DNA from: Clostridiales bacterium
Lineage (GTDB): Bacteria > Bacillota > Clostridia > Oscillospirales > Oscillospiraceae
DNA: 64,000 nucleotides
Reading direction: 5' to 3'
Assembly (NCBI GenBank): GCA_029268065.1
Contig: JAJUHC010000007.1
Location: 1-64,000 of the forward strand
This document shows positions 36,001 to 44,432 of the stretch, one piece after another. The notes under the pieces are model-generated. The model ran no database searches. It saw only the letters and a program-made list of their open reading frames with translations, and was not told where the DNA came from. The position numbers and the translations under genes are program-made. Within the stretch, counting starts at the first letter, position 1. Each line of letters opens with the position of its first letter.

Positions 36001-36972
36001 ATGAAAGGAAAAAGAATTGTAGCCTTACTGCTTTCGCTGCTTCTTGCGCTTTCGCTCGCGGCCTGCTCCCAGGCGCCGCAAGCCAAGGCAAAGGTCAGGG
36101 TCGGCCTTCTGAAGGGGCCCACAGGCATAGGCGCCGCCTACCTTATGGAGCAGGCCTCAAAGGGCGCTTCAGCTCTTGATTACACCTTCACAAGCTACGC
36201 CGCCCCCACGGACATCACGGGGCCGATAGTATCCGGGGAACTCGACATTGCCGCCGTTCCGACGAACGTCGCCGCGTCGCTGTACAGCAAAACAAACGGG
36301 AACATCCAGATAATCGCCCTCAACACGCTCGGCGTGCTGTATATTCTTGAAAACGGCAGCGGCGTAAAAACCGTTTCGGACCTCAAGGGCAAGACCCTTT
36401 ACGCAACGGGTCAGGGCTCGAATCCGGAATATGTGCTGAACTATATCCTCAAGCAGAACGGCCTTGATCCCAAAACCGATCTTAAGATCGTCTATATGGA
36501 CAGCGCCGAACTGGCGACGAGAATGGCGGCGGGCAGCGTAAGCCTCTGCATGCTCCCCGTTCCGAACGTGACTACGGTGCTTATGAAAAACTCAGGCGTC
36601 AGAAAAGCGCTGGATCTCACCGAGGAGTGGAACAAGGTTTCAAAGGGCAGCGTGCTCACCATGGGCTGCCTTGTCGTCCGGAAAAACGCAAACCTCTCCG
36701 ACAGTACGATATCAAGCTTTCTGAAGGAATATCAGGCCTCGATCGATTATGTCAACAATAACATCAAGGACGCGGCGCAGCTCGTCGCGAAGTATCAGAT
36801 AACCGGCAGCGCCGATATAGCCGCAGCCGCCATACCGGACTCCAAGCTCGTCTGCATAACAGGCTCGAAGATCAAAAGCTCGATAGACGGCTATTACAAG
36901 GTCCTTTTTGACGCCGATCCGTCATCGATCGGAGGACGTATTCCCAATGACGACTTCTATTACGCAAAATAA
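36001..36972 (+). CDS. ABC transporter substrate-binding lipoprotein (NitT/TauT type)
   Basis: A 323-residue lipoprotein. Signal peptide with lipobox LAAC (cysteine at about 22), followed by an NMT1/SsuA-like fold (VSGELDIAAVPTNVAASLY, DLKGKTLYATGQGSNPEYVL). With the permease and ATPase that follow it forms a complete importer of the nitrate/sulfonate/taurine/thiamine-precursor class. The ligand cannot be told from sequence. The permease start overlaps its end by 26 nt. Confidence 0.9.
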   Translation: MKGKRIVALLLSLLLALSLAACSQAPQAKAKVRVGLLKGPTGIGAAYLMEQASKGASALDYTFTSYAAPTDITGPIVSGELDIAAVPTNVAASLYSKTNGNIQIIALNTLGVLYILENGSGVKTVSDLKGKTLYATGQGSNPEYVLNYILKQNGLDPKTDLKIVYMDSAELATRMAAGSVSLCMLPVPNVTTVLMKNSGVRKALDLTEEWNKVSKGSVLTMGCLVVRKNANLSDSTISSFLKEYQASIDYVNNNIKDAAQLVAKYQITGSADIAAAAIPDSKLVCITGSKIKSSIDGYYKVLFDADPSSIGGRIPNDDFYYAK

Positions 36973-37720
36973 AACCTCGAGGGCGTTGAAAAGGCTCGCT
37001 TCGGCTCTGTTCTGGCTCGCGGTTTGGTATTTTGCGGCCCTCGTCGTAGGGCAGGAGCTTATTATTCCAACCCCCTTCTCGGTTTTAAAAACGCTTGCCT
37101 TCCTAAGCTCGGAGAAGCTCTTTTGGCAGGCCGCCGGTCTTTCCCTGCTCCGCATTTTCACCGGCTGGGCGGCCGGTGTCCTGCTGGGGGTTCTGCTCGC
37201 CGTGCTCACAGTCCGCTTTGAGCTGATGGACTCGCTTTTTTCACCTATCATACGCATAGTTCGGGCTACGCCCGTGGCGTCGTTTATCATTCTTGCTCTG
37301 CTTTGGATAAATCATTCGGCCGTGCCTGCGTTTATGGCGACGCTGATGGTCGTGCCAATAGTGTGGGGCAGCATACGCACCGCGATAGAAGAAACGGACA
37401 AGGACCTTCTTGAAATGGCTGCGGCTTACCGCTTCGGAAAGCTCAAAACAATGAGGCTCGTATATATCCCGTCCGCGCTGCCCGCTTTTGCATCTGCATG
37501 CAACACCTCCATAGGCCTTGCGTGGAAATCCGGGATAGCGGCGGAGGTATTGTGCCTCCCCCGCCTCTCGGTAGGAACATATCTCTATTATTCAAAAATT
37601 TACCTCGAAACGCCCGCACTTTTTTCCTGGACCATCGCGGTTATCCTTCTCAGCTTTTTTCTCGAGAAAACCTTCGCCTTCCTGCTCCGGAAAAGGGGGA
37701 GAGAATATGATAAGCTTTAA
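36947..37720 (+). CDS. ABC transporter permease (TauC/SsuC type)
   Basis: A 257-residue inner-membrane component with six predicted helices. The EAA-type loop is EMAAAYRFGKLKTMRLVYIP, the contact site for the ATPase. The start is the ATG at 36947 with GGAGGACG upstream, inside the end of the binding-protein gene; a frame 13 codons longer is unlikely. The ATPase gene overlaps its 3' end by 14 nt. Confidence 0.92.
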   Translation: MTTSITQNKTSRALKRLASALFWLAVWYFAALVVGQELIIPTPFSVLKTLAFLSSEKLFWQAAGLSLLRIFTGWAAGVLLGVLLAVLTVRFELMDSLFSPIIRIVRATPVASFIILALLWINHSAVPAFMATLMVVPIVWGSIRTAIEETDKDLLEMAAAYRFGKLKTMRLVYIPSALPAFASACNTSIGLAWKSGIAAEVLCLPRLSVGTYLYYSKIYLETPALFSWTIAVILLSFFLEKTFAFLLRKRGREYDKL

Positions 37721-38303
37721 AAATGCCACCCTCTCCTTCGGGGATAAAATGGTTCTCGATAATTTTTCGCTTGAGCTCGAGGCCTCCGGCGTCACCTGCC
37801 TTTCCGGTCCTTCCGGATCGGGAAAAACTACTCTTTTCAGGGTAATAGCTGGACTTATCCCCGTGCAGGGCGGCGAGTTTTCCTCCGGATATGCAAAACC
37901 CGCGCTCATGTTTCAGGAGGACAGACTGCTTCCGTGGCTTACGGCGCTCCAGAACGTGGCGGCGGCTCTTCCCGAAGGCGACGCGGACTCCGCTCTCAGA
38001 TGGCTAGGGGAGGTCGGTCTGAAAAACGAGCGCAACGCGTACCCGTCGGAGCTCTCGGGCGGCATGAGGCGTCGGCTCGCCCTTGCGCGGGCGCTTGCCT
38101 TCGGAGGGGATCTTCTCCTGCTCGACGAGCCCTTCAAGGGGCTGGACAGCACTCTTTTGCGGGAAATGTCCTCAATAGTAGTCTCACAAGGCGCTCCGGC
38201 GCTTGTCATTACCCATTCGGCAGCGGAAATCGAGCTGCTCGGGGGAAAAGCAATGTATTTTGAAGGGCCTCCGCTGCGTGTTATATCCCAAAGTTCGACA
38301 TAA
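37707..38303 (+). CDS. ABC transporter ATP-binding protein
   Basis: A 198-residue ATPase. Walker A GPSGSGKTT (about 34-42), Q-loop MFQEDRLLPW, signature LSGGMRRRLALARA, Walker B LLLLDEPFKGLD, and H-loop VITHS. It is about 50 residues shorter than typical TauB/SsuB (around 250), mostly at the C terminus, but all catalytic motifs are present. Last gene of the regulator-transporter operon. Confidence 0.94.
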   Translation: MISFKNATLSFGDKMVLDNFSLELEASGVTCLSGPSGSGKTTLFRVIAGLIPVQGGEFSSGYAKPALMFQEDRLLPWLTALQNVAAALPEGDADSALRWLGEVGLKNERNAYPSELSGGMRRRLALARALAFGGDLLLLDEPFKGLDSTLLREMSSIVVSQGAPALVITHSAAEIELLGGKAMYFEGPPLRVISQSST

Positions 38304-38327
38304 CATCCTTCAGGCCCAATGTTTTTC

Positions 38328-38356
38328 TTGCGGCGGCGCTTTCGCTAATGTATAAT
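38328..38356 (+). promoter_or_regulatory. Candidate promoter of the GGDEF/EAL gene
   Basis: TTGCGG (38328-38333), 17-nt spacer and a perfect TATAAT (38351-38356), 44 nt before the ATG. The -35 is only moderately matched. Confidence 0.5.
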
Positions 38357-38399
38357 AACCTGTGACGCCGCTATATTACGGGCCGGAGGTGAGAAACTG

Positions 38400-40346
38400 A
38401 TGCAGCTTGTGTACGAGCCGTTTATTGAGATATGCGCCTTCGGTTTTTTGCTCATGATAACAATTTTCTTTTTTGTTAAAGAAAAGCTCTTTACGACCCA
38501 AAGCGTTTTTTACGCGGTTTTTCTTGTAATAACCCTCCTGTCGCTTGCTCTCGACGTGGCAACCGCGTACACGATATCTTACAGCAGGTACATCCTGCTT
38601 ACGACCAACATGGTCCTGAACACCCTGCTTTTTACCTCCACCCTTCTATCCTCGGTGGTATTTTTTCTGTTTGTCATCGCGCTTTCTGGCGGCATATGGA
38701 AGCTTCAGCGCATGAAGGTTCTCTTCGTTATACTTCTCCTGCCTTTTGTTGCGGGAATAGCCTCTATAATCGTCAATTACAGGACAGGCATTATTTTCTA
38801 TTTCGACAGGTACCGGATTTACCACCACGGGCCCTACTATTTTAAGTACTGCATGCTTGGGCTATTTTACATATTCAGCGGCATCTTCTACACAATTTAC
38901 AACAGGAGGCACATCCCCCGGGCCCAGATTGTCACCATATTTCTGTATGCGCTTTTGTCTGCCGCCGCCATCGTCTTCCAATACTATTTCCCCAGATACC
39001 TTATGGCGGGAGCCTTTGAGGCGCTCGGGCTCTTATGCATGTATTTCACCTTCCAGAACCCCGATACTTACATCGACGGACTCACGGGTATTTTCGGTCG
39101 TTCGGCGTTTCTTGTGGTAGTCGGCCAGCACCTCAGGTGGCATAACGATTCAAACAGGATCATTACCGTTGACATCAACAGCTTTAAGACCATCAACAAC
39201 CATTTTGGCTTTGTTGTCGGGGACAATCTGATAAAAAGCGTGGTCGAGTTCCTTCAGACGGTAGTTACCAACAAGCGAAGCCTATTTCGCATAGGCGGCG
39301 ACCAGTTCGCGCTCATACTGAGCGAGGAGGACTCCGAGAAATGCGTAGAACAGATACGGCGGCGTTTTAAATACAGCTGGTCGGTTATGGACAACAAGCT
39401 CCAGCTTTCGGCAAGCATTGCCGAGATTCCCGCCGCGAGCAACCTGTTCAGCAGGGAACTGCTGATGCAGATCATCGAAAACTCTCTCCTTATCGCAAAG
39501 GAATCAGGAATCGGCTCGTACGTCTTTGTAGACAGCGGCATCGTGGCTTCCATCAAACGAAAAATAAAGCTGGAAAGCTGCCTGCATAATTTTGAAAAAA
39601 ACAACTGTCTGAAGCTCTTCTTCCAGCCGATTTACGGGGTCAGAAAAAAGCGTATAGTATGCGCCGAGGCTCTGCTGCGCATGTTCGACCCGGAGCTCGG
39701 CGAAATCCCTCCGGACGAATTCATCCATGTCGCCGAAAGGCTGGGGCTCGCAAACCGTATTGGACGTTTTATCCTCAAGGAAACCTGCCGCTTTGTCTAC
39801 GACAACAAGCCGGAGAAACTGGGGCTTGAATCCATCGCGCTCAACCTGTCCGCCGCCGAGTGCATGCAGGAAAATTACGCCGAATACATAAAGGAAGTTC
39901 TGACGGGTTATCCATTTGACAAAAGCATCCTCGCCTTTGAAATATCCGAGACTCTGGCGGCTACCGCAAGATCCCGCGTCGCCGGCATAATGGACACTCT
40001 GAGGCCCCTCGGCGTCAAGTTTTCGCTTGACGATTACAGCCAGGGCTACTCCAACATCCAGGCTATAATCAGCCTGCCGTTCAACGCGATAAAAACGGAC
40101 AAGGAGCTTCTCTGGAACGCTCTTAAATCCGAAAAGGCGAATACTATATACAGGCATACGGTTAAAATGTTTAAGGAAATGGGTCTAAAAGTAATCGGTG
40201 AAGGCGCCGAGACGGAGCAGCATGTAAAATTTCTGCTTGAACACGACATCGATTATATACAGGGCTTCTATTTCGGCAAGGCGCTTTCGAAGGAAGATTT
40301 TCTGGACAAGGTGCTTAAGGCAAACGCCGGTTCAGCGGCCAGATGA
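38400..40346 (+). CDS. Membrane GGDEF/EAL protein, probable c-di-GMP phosphodiesterase
   Basis: 648 residues: about seven membrane helices (8-215), a GGDEF-fold domain (about 225-380) and an EAL domain (about 390-640). The diguanylate cyclase signature is degenerate, GGDQF at 299-303, and therefore probably inactive or GTP-sensing. The EAL domain retains EALLR (E423), NLSAAE, a DDYSQGYSN equivalent of the DDFGTGYSS loop, and EGAETEQ, so hydrolysis of c-di-GMP is the likelier activity. The 7TM input region resembles those that sense membrane or ligand signals. GGAGGTGAG is 8 nt before the ATG. Confidence 0.9.
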   Translation: MQLVYEPFIEICAFGFLLMITIFFFVKEKLFTTQSVFYAVFLVITLLSLALDVATAYTISYSRYILLTTNMVLNTLLFTSTLLSSVVFFLFVIALSGGIWKLQRMKVLFVILLLPFVAGIASIIVNYRTGIIFYFDRYRIYHHGPYYFKYCMLGLFYIFSGIFYTIYNRRHIPRAQIVTIFLYALLSAAAIVFQYYFPRYLMAGAFEALGLLCMYFTFQNPDTYIDGLTGIFGRSAFLVVVGQHLRWHNDSNRIITVDINSFKTINNHFGFVVGDNLIKSVVEFLQTVVTNKRSLFRIGGDQFALILSEEDSEKCVEQIRRRFKYSWSVMDNKLQLSASIAEIPAASNLFSRELLMQIIENSLLIAKESGIGSYVFVDSGIVASIKRKIKLESCLHNFEKNNCLKLFFQPIYGVRKKRIVCAEALLRMFDPELGEIPPDEFIHVAERLGLANRIGRFILKETCRFVYDNKPEKLGLESIALNLSAAECMQENYAEYIKEVLTGYPFDKSILAFEISETLAATARSRVAGIMDTLRPLGVKFSLDDYSQGYSNIQAIISLPFNAIKTDKELLWNALKSEKANTIYRHTVKMFKEMGLKVIGEGAETEQHVKFLLEHDIDYIQGFYFGKALSKEDFLDKVLKANAGSAAR

Positions 40347-40379
40347 TAAAATCTGGACCTTCGAGCATTGGAGATTATT

Positions 40380-41213
40380 ATGGTTAGGATAGTTGCGGAC
40401 AGCACCTGCGATATTTCAAAGGAAACACGCTGTAAACTCGGGGTGACAACGGTTCCCCTGAAGGTGAATTTTGAGGAAGGCATATACAGGGACGGCTTGG
40501 ATCTATCCATCGAAGAGTTTTACGCAAAGCTCAGCCGCGCGTCAAAGCTCCCGACAACATCCCAGGTCAATCCCAGCGAATTCGAGGAGGTTTTTCGCGA
40601 AATCATCGGTAACGGCGACGATGTGGTATGCATCTGCATAGCAAGGGAGCTCAGCGGAACTCTCGCCTCCGCGATCGCCGCCGCCAAGGCCGTGGATACC
40701 TCAAGAATATTCTGTGTCGATACAAGATGCGCCACCTTCGGCGCATATTTAATTATCAACGAGGCGGTCAAAATGCGTGACTCGGGCATGTCCGCCAGGG
40801 AAATCGCGGAGGACACGCAGAAGCTTGCCGACAGAGTGAGGCTTTTTGCGATGGTGGACACCTTAAAATATCTGAAAATGGGCGGGCGCGTTTCCGGAAC
40901 CGCCGCCGCAATCGGAGGAATCCTCGGCATCCATCCCATAATTCAGGTTAAGGGCTCTATAAGCGTTCTCGGAAAGGCGCGGGGCCGCAAGGCCGCGTTT
41001 TCCAAGCTTCTTGAACACTTTCTTGCGGAGCCCGCCGACCTTTCGCACGGAATAGCCTTCGGGCACTCCCATTCCCCCGAGAGTCTGAAGGAGTTAATGT
41101 CCCTTTTCGAACCCCACATCCGCGGCGCGGAAGCACTGACCGGAGATCTCGGCGCAGTCATAGGCGCGCATGTGGGTCCGGGCGCGCTCGGAGTCGCATA
41201 TATTGCAAAATAG
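40380..41213 (+). CDS. DegV family fatty-acid-binding protein
   Basis: 277 residues. N-terminal VRIVADSTCDI and the TSQVNPSEFEEVF loop are DegV signatures; VDTLKYLKMGGRVSGTAAAIGGIL is the conserved central block. Family members bind a long-chain fatty acid and (as FakB) present it to FakA kinase for phospholipid synthesis; no fakA is nearby. The start is the ATG at 40380 with TTGGAG upstream. aroEK follows after 23 nt. Confidence 0.93.
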   Translation: MVRIVADSTCDISKETRCKLGVTTVPLKVNFEEGIYRDGLDLSIEEFYAKLSRASKLPTTSQVNPSEFEEVFREIIGNGDDVVCICIARELSGTLASAIAAAKAVDTSRIFCVDTRCATFGAYLIINEAVKMRDSGMSAREIAEDTQKLADRVRLFAMVDTLKYLKMGGRVSGTAAAIGGILGIHPIIQVKGSISVLGKARGRKAAFSKLLEHFLAEPADLSHGIAFGHSHSPESLKELMSLFEPHIRGAEALTGDLGAVIGAHVGPGALGVAYIAK

Positions 41214-41236
41214 TATTGCTGAGCGAGGATTATGAT

Positions 41237-42496
41237 ATGTACGAGAAAAACATCTCAGTTGAATACGGTTTAATCGGCGAAAAGCTTTCGCACAGCTATT
41301 CGCAGCTTATTCACAGCCGTCTCGGCAGTTACAGATACGAGCTCATCAGCCTTGCGCCCGATGAGCTTGACCCCTTTCTGAAATCGCGCGCCTTCAAGGG
41401 GCTTAACGTAACCATCCCGTATAAAAAAGCGGTGATTCCCTACTGCGACGAGCTGAGCTCCGCGGCAAGGCGAATCGGGAGCGTAAACACCCTTCTTGTT
41501 CGCGGCGACGGCACGCTGTACGGGCACAACACCGATTATGACGGTTTTTTATACGCCGCGAAAAGCGCGGGCATATCCTTTGCAGGAAAAAAGGTTCTCG
41601 TGCTCGGGAGCGGCGGCACCTCGCTGACTTCCCGGGCGGCTGCCGAGGACTCCGGCGCCTCCTCCGTAACCACATTTTCGAGAAGCGGAAAATATAACTA
41701 CGAAAGCATATATGAGGAGAAGGATGCGGATATAATAATAAACACGACTCCGGTCGGAATGTACCCACAAAACGGAGCCGCGCTTATAGATTTGAGCCGT
41801 TTCCCTGCCCTTTCGGGCTTTATAGACGTAATATATAACCCGCTGCGCACCGCGCTCATGCTTCAGGCAGAAAAGCTCGGCATTCTTTGCACTTCCGGCC
41901 TGCCTATGCTTGTCGCCCAGGCGAAGTCCGCCGCGGAGCTTTTCCTTTCAAACCCCATCGGAGACGGTGAAACTAACAGGATTTATTCCTCCCTGCTCGG
42001 GGAAATCACCAATATAGTGCTCATCGGCATGCCGGGCAGCGGAAAGACAAGCATCGGACGCGCCGTCGCGTTACAGCTTGGAAGGAGTTTCGTAGATACC
42101 GACGAGCTTATCGAGGAGCGCGCCGGAATGAGCGTGTCCGAAATCTTTTCAAGCTTCGGGGAGGCGCATTTCCGAAGGCTTGAGCGTGAGGCGGTTTCGG
42201 AGGCCGGCAAGGAAAAGGGGCTTGTTATTGCGGTGGGCGGCGGCGCCGTGATGAACGAACAAAACCGTGATGCTCTGAGGCAGAACGGCCGCATATACCT
42301 TATAACCCGCGATCTTGAAAGGCTTGCCATGGATAATCGCCCTCTTTCCTCCTCTCTTGACGCCCTCAGGGAAATGAAGCTCAAAAGAGAGCCCGTGTAT
42401 AAGGATTTGTCGGACAGAGCAATAGAGAACAACGGGGTATTGGCCGACGCCGTGAAAAGCTTGACGGAGGATTATTATGAAGTTTTTGGTCATTAA
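41237..42496 (+). CDS. aroE/aroK: Bifunctional shikimate dehydrogenase-shikimate kinase (AroE-AroK fusion)
   Basis: A 419-residue fusion performing two successive steps of aromatic amino acid synthesis: 3-dehydroshikimate to shikimate, then to shikimate 3-phosphate. AroE part, 1-~255: shikimate site KLSHS (16-20), catalytic lysine K63 in VTIPYKK, NTD at 98-100, NADP loop GSGGTS (124-129). AroK part, ~258-419: Walker A GMPGSGKTS (264-272), DTDELIEERAG, and GGGAV. The start at 41237 follows GAGG by 8 nt. The 3' end overlaps aroQ by 20 nt, so the three activities are made together. Confidence 0.95.
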   Translation: MYEKNISVEYGLIGEKLSHSYSQLIHSRLGSYRYELISLAPDELDPFLKSRAFKGLNVTIPYKKAVIPYCDELSSAARRIGSVNTLLVRGDGTLYGHNTDYDGFLYAAKSAGISFAGKKVLVLGSGGTSLTSRAAAEDSGASSVTTFSRSGKYNYESIYEEKDADIIINTTPVGMYPQNGAALIDLSRFPALSGFIDVIYNPLRTALMLQAEKLGILCTSGLPMLVAQAKSAAELFLSNPIGDGETNRIYSSLLGEITNIVLIGMPGSGKTSIGRAVALQLGRSFVDTDELIEERAGMSVSEIFSSFGEAHFRRLEREAVSEAGKEKGLVIAVGGGAVMNEQNRDALRQNGRIYLITRDLERLAMDNRPLSSSLDALREMKLKREPVYKDLSDRAIENNGVLADAVKSLTEDYYEVFGH

Positions 42497-42917
42497 CGGA
42501 CCCAACATAAATATGCTGGGAATCAGGGAAAAGGGCATCTACGGGAACGAAAGCTACGAGGAGCTCTGTAGCTTTATCGTGAACGTCTGCGGCGAAAACG
42601 GAATTGAGGCGGAGCTTTTCCAGTCCAATCACGAGGGCGCGATAGTCGACGCGATACAGGGAGCCTACGGCCGCGTCGACGGAATAGTCATTAACCCCGC
42701 AGCTTATACCCATACCAGCGTCGCCATTCTGGACGCCCTGAAAGCCGTAAGCATTCCCGCCGTCGAAGTTCACCTATCCAATATTGCCGAGCGGGAAGAA
42801 TTCCGGCGCCATTCCTTTGTGGCCCCAGCCTGCATAGCGTCATTTATCGGTCTCGGCTTTGAGGGCTACCGCGAGGCGATACTCAAGCTGAAGGAACACC
42901 TCGAAAAGAATCAATAG
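42477..42917 (+). CDS. aroQ: 3-dehydroquinate dehydratase, type II
   Basis: A 146-residue dodecameric-type enzyme that converts 3-dehydroquinate to 3-dehydroshikimate, the substrate of the AroE half upstream. GPNINMLGIREKGIYG carries the catalytic tyrosine and arginine; INPAAYTHTSVAILDAL and VEVHLSNIAEREEFR are the other active-site blocks. It overlaps the 3' end of aroEK, and its own 3' end overlaps that of the convergent sigK by 7 nt. Confidence 0.97.
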   Translation: MKFLVINGPNINMLGIREKGIYGNESYEELCSFIVNVCGENGIEAELFQSNHEGAIVDAIQGAYGRVDGIVINPAAYTHTSVAILDALKAVSIPAVEVHLSNIAEREEFRRHSFVAPACIASFIGLGFEGYREAILKLKEHLEKNQ

Positions 42918-43606
42918 GAAATCTCCCCGAATCCGGCGCGCAGCTTTTCAAGCGCGCGCTTTTCTATTCTCGATACGTAGGAGCGGGAAATGCCGCACAT
43001 GTCCGCTATTTCGCGCTGAGTTTTCGGCGGGTTGTCTTCCAGACCGTAGCGCAGGATTATTATTTCCTTTTCCCTCTCGCTGAGTATATTGTCTATGCAC
43101 TTTTTCAGATTTTTGCTGTTTTCTTCCGCGCTTATGCTGTCGATCATGTCGTCCTCGACATAAATCACGTCAATAAGCGAAAGGCTGTTGCCTTCTCCGT
43201 CGGTATCGATCGCCTCCGAAAGCGATAGGTCTCCGGCGGTTTTTTTCCGGCTCCTGAAATGCATAAGGATCTCGTTTTCTATGCAGCGCGAGGCGTAGGT
43301 CGCAAGTCTCACGCCCTTTTCGGGATTATATGTTGATATTCCCTTTATTAGGCCTATGGTGCCTATTGAAATCAAATCGTCCTGGTCCGCAGTCTGCGTA
43401 TAGTACTTTTTTATGATATGGGCAACCAGCCTTAAATTATGCTCTATCAGTACGTTTCTCGCGTTCAGATCCCCCTGTTTATATAATTTTACATACTTCT
43501 GCTCCTCCGCGGCGCTCAGCGGACGCGGAAACGAGCCGCTGCTGCCCCCGAGCCGCAAAAGCAGGAAGGCACCGTTCAGTAGTAAAGCAAAGGCGGCGCT
43601 CAGCAT
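42911..43606 (-). CDS. sigK: RNA polymerase sporulation sigma factor SigK (pro-sigma K)
   Basis: A 231-residue late mother-cell sigma factor. The first ~20 residues are hydrophobic (LSAAFALLLNGAFLLL) and match a pro-sequence removed by SpoIVFB. Region 2 includes NLRLVAHIIKKYY and [19 protein letters not shown]; region 4 contains EIADMCGISRSYVSRIEKRA. The gene is continuous, with no skin-type element. Upstream lies a long gene-free stretch; AAAGGAT precedes the ATG by 12 nt. It should act after SigE, which is also encoded in this window. Confidence 0.95.
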   Translation of the reverse strand: MLSAAFALLLNGAFLLLRLGGSSGSFPRPLSAAEEQKYVKLYKQGDLNARNVLIEHNLRLVAHIIKKYYTQTADQDDLISIGTIGLIKGISTYNPEKGVRLATYASRCIENEILMHFRSRKKTAGDLSLSEAIDTDGEGNSLSLIDVIYVEDDMIDSISAEENSKNLKKCIDNILSEREKEIIILRYGLEDNPPKTQREIADMCGISRSYVSRIEKRALEKLRAGFGEISY

Positions 43607-43916
43607 AGGCGTTCATATCCTTTCTGCTTAGTGCTACATTTTATTCGGGAGAGGCAAGTCTTAATGCCACGCAAAAAACATCGCCCGCCGGCTGTGCCCG
43701 CCTTTAAGGCCCGGTTCTGAAAAGCATCGTCAAAGCGCTCTTATTATGTCGTGACGCGCCGCTTCGGCGCCTGGTCAAAGGCCAGTCCGAGCTCCCGACT
43801 TGGCTGAAAGAGCCCCCCGCGGCGATACGGCGCCACCGCCAAAATGAACATCAGGCGGCCAAGGCGCGCATGCGGCGCATTTATCCCTGCTGAAAGCAGA
43901 AAGCCCCTTGTAAAAT

Positions 43917-43956
43917 GATAGAGCCCTCCGCACCTTTATGCGCGGAGGGCCCTATC
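43917..43956. terminator. Long hairpin in the sigK upstream region
   Basis: Stem GATAG-AGCCCTCCGC pairing with GCGGAGGGC-CCTATC around a CACCTTTAT-type loop. Neither side has a clear T-tract, so it could be the end of an unrecognised transcript or part of a structured RNA. Confidence 0.4.
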
Positions 43957-44264
43957 GTATCATAATCCTCTCAACCAATATGCTTCAATCAAACCGCGCC
44001 GTACCCCGCCTGCATGATTAAACGGTTTAGGCCGCTGGTGTCATTTGCATTTTTTATTATAATAGTGAAAATTATTTTACTATTGTTCTTTAGTATAGCA
44101 CCATCATATTTTAGTGTCAATAAGAGCAATGAGAAAATTACTGCGTTTTAAGCTTGAAGATATAATTAATATTGTTTTTGCGATCATATGAAAATAATTA
44201 TATGTGTACACACCTTCGTTCCTGACAAGGCGTCTGCCCTGTCCCGTTATATCAGGCCCAGATA

Positions 44265-44313
44265 CACAAAAAGATAAAAGAAGCGCCGCCTTCGCGTTTG
44301 CGAAAGCGGCGGC
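44265..44313 (-). terminator. Rho-independent terminator downstream of the first MFS gene
   Basis: Minus-strand stem GCCGCCGCTTTCGC/GCGAAGGCGGC (44285-44313), followed by a T-rich run (CTTCTTTTATCTTTTT). It lies about 120 nt beyond the stop of the minus-strand MFS gene at 44433. Confidence 0.75.
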
Positions 44314-44432
44314 AGGATTTTATGCTTGAATACGGAAGGCGGCTGGCACGACCGCAAAGCTTAAAACCCGCTTCAATTAAGAACTTCTTATCCTGTTTCT
44401 GCATTTTCTTGGGGGGCAAGAAGCAAAAAACT

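Larger units (their letters stand above)
43607..44432. other. 826-base gene-free region between sigK and an MFS gene
   Basis: About 43640-43960 is GC-rich with several local stems (for example GCGCCGC-TTC-GGCGC near 43770), and no frame looks coding. 43990-44230 is AT-rich. I could not match it to tmRNA, 6S, SRP or RNase P RNA. It contains the hairpin at 43917-43956 and the terminator at 44265-44313. It may hold a structured small RNA or decayed sequence. Confidence 0.4.

Noticed and set aside
42911-43606. Possible skin-type interruption of sigK
   Set aside because: The frame runs continuously through regions 2 and 4, with no recombinase gene in the window.
43640-43960. tmRNA, 6S, SRP or RNase P RNA
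   Set aside because: None of the conserved core sequences (CCA end, SRP tetraloop region, RNase P P4 blocks) could be found on either strand.
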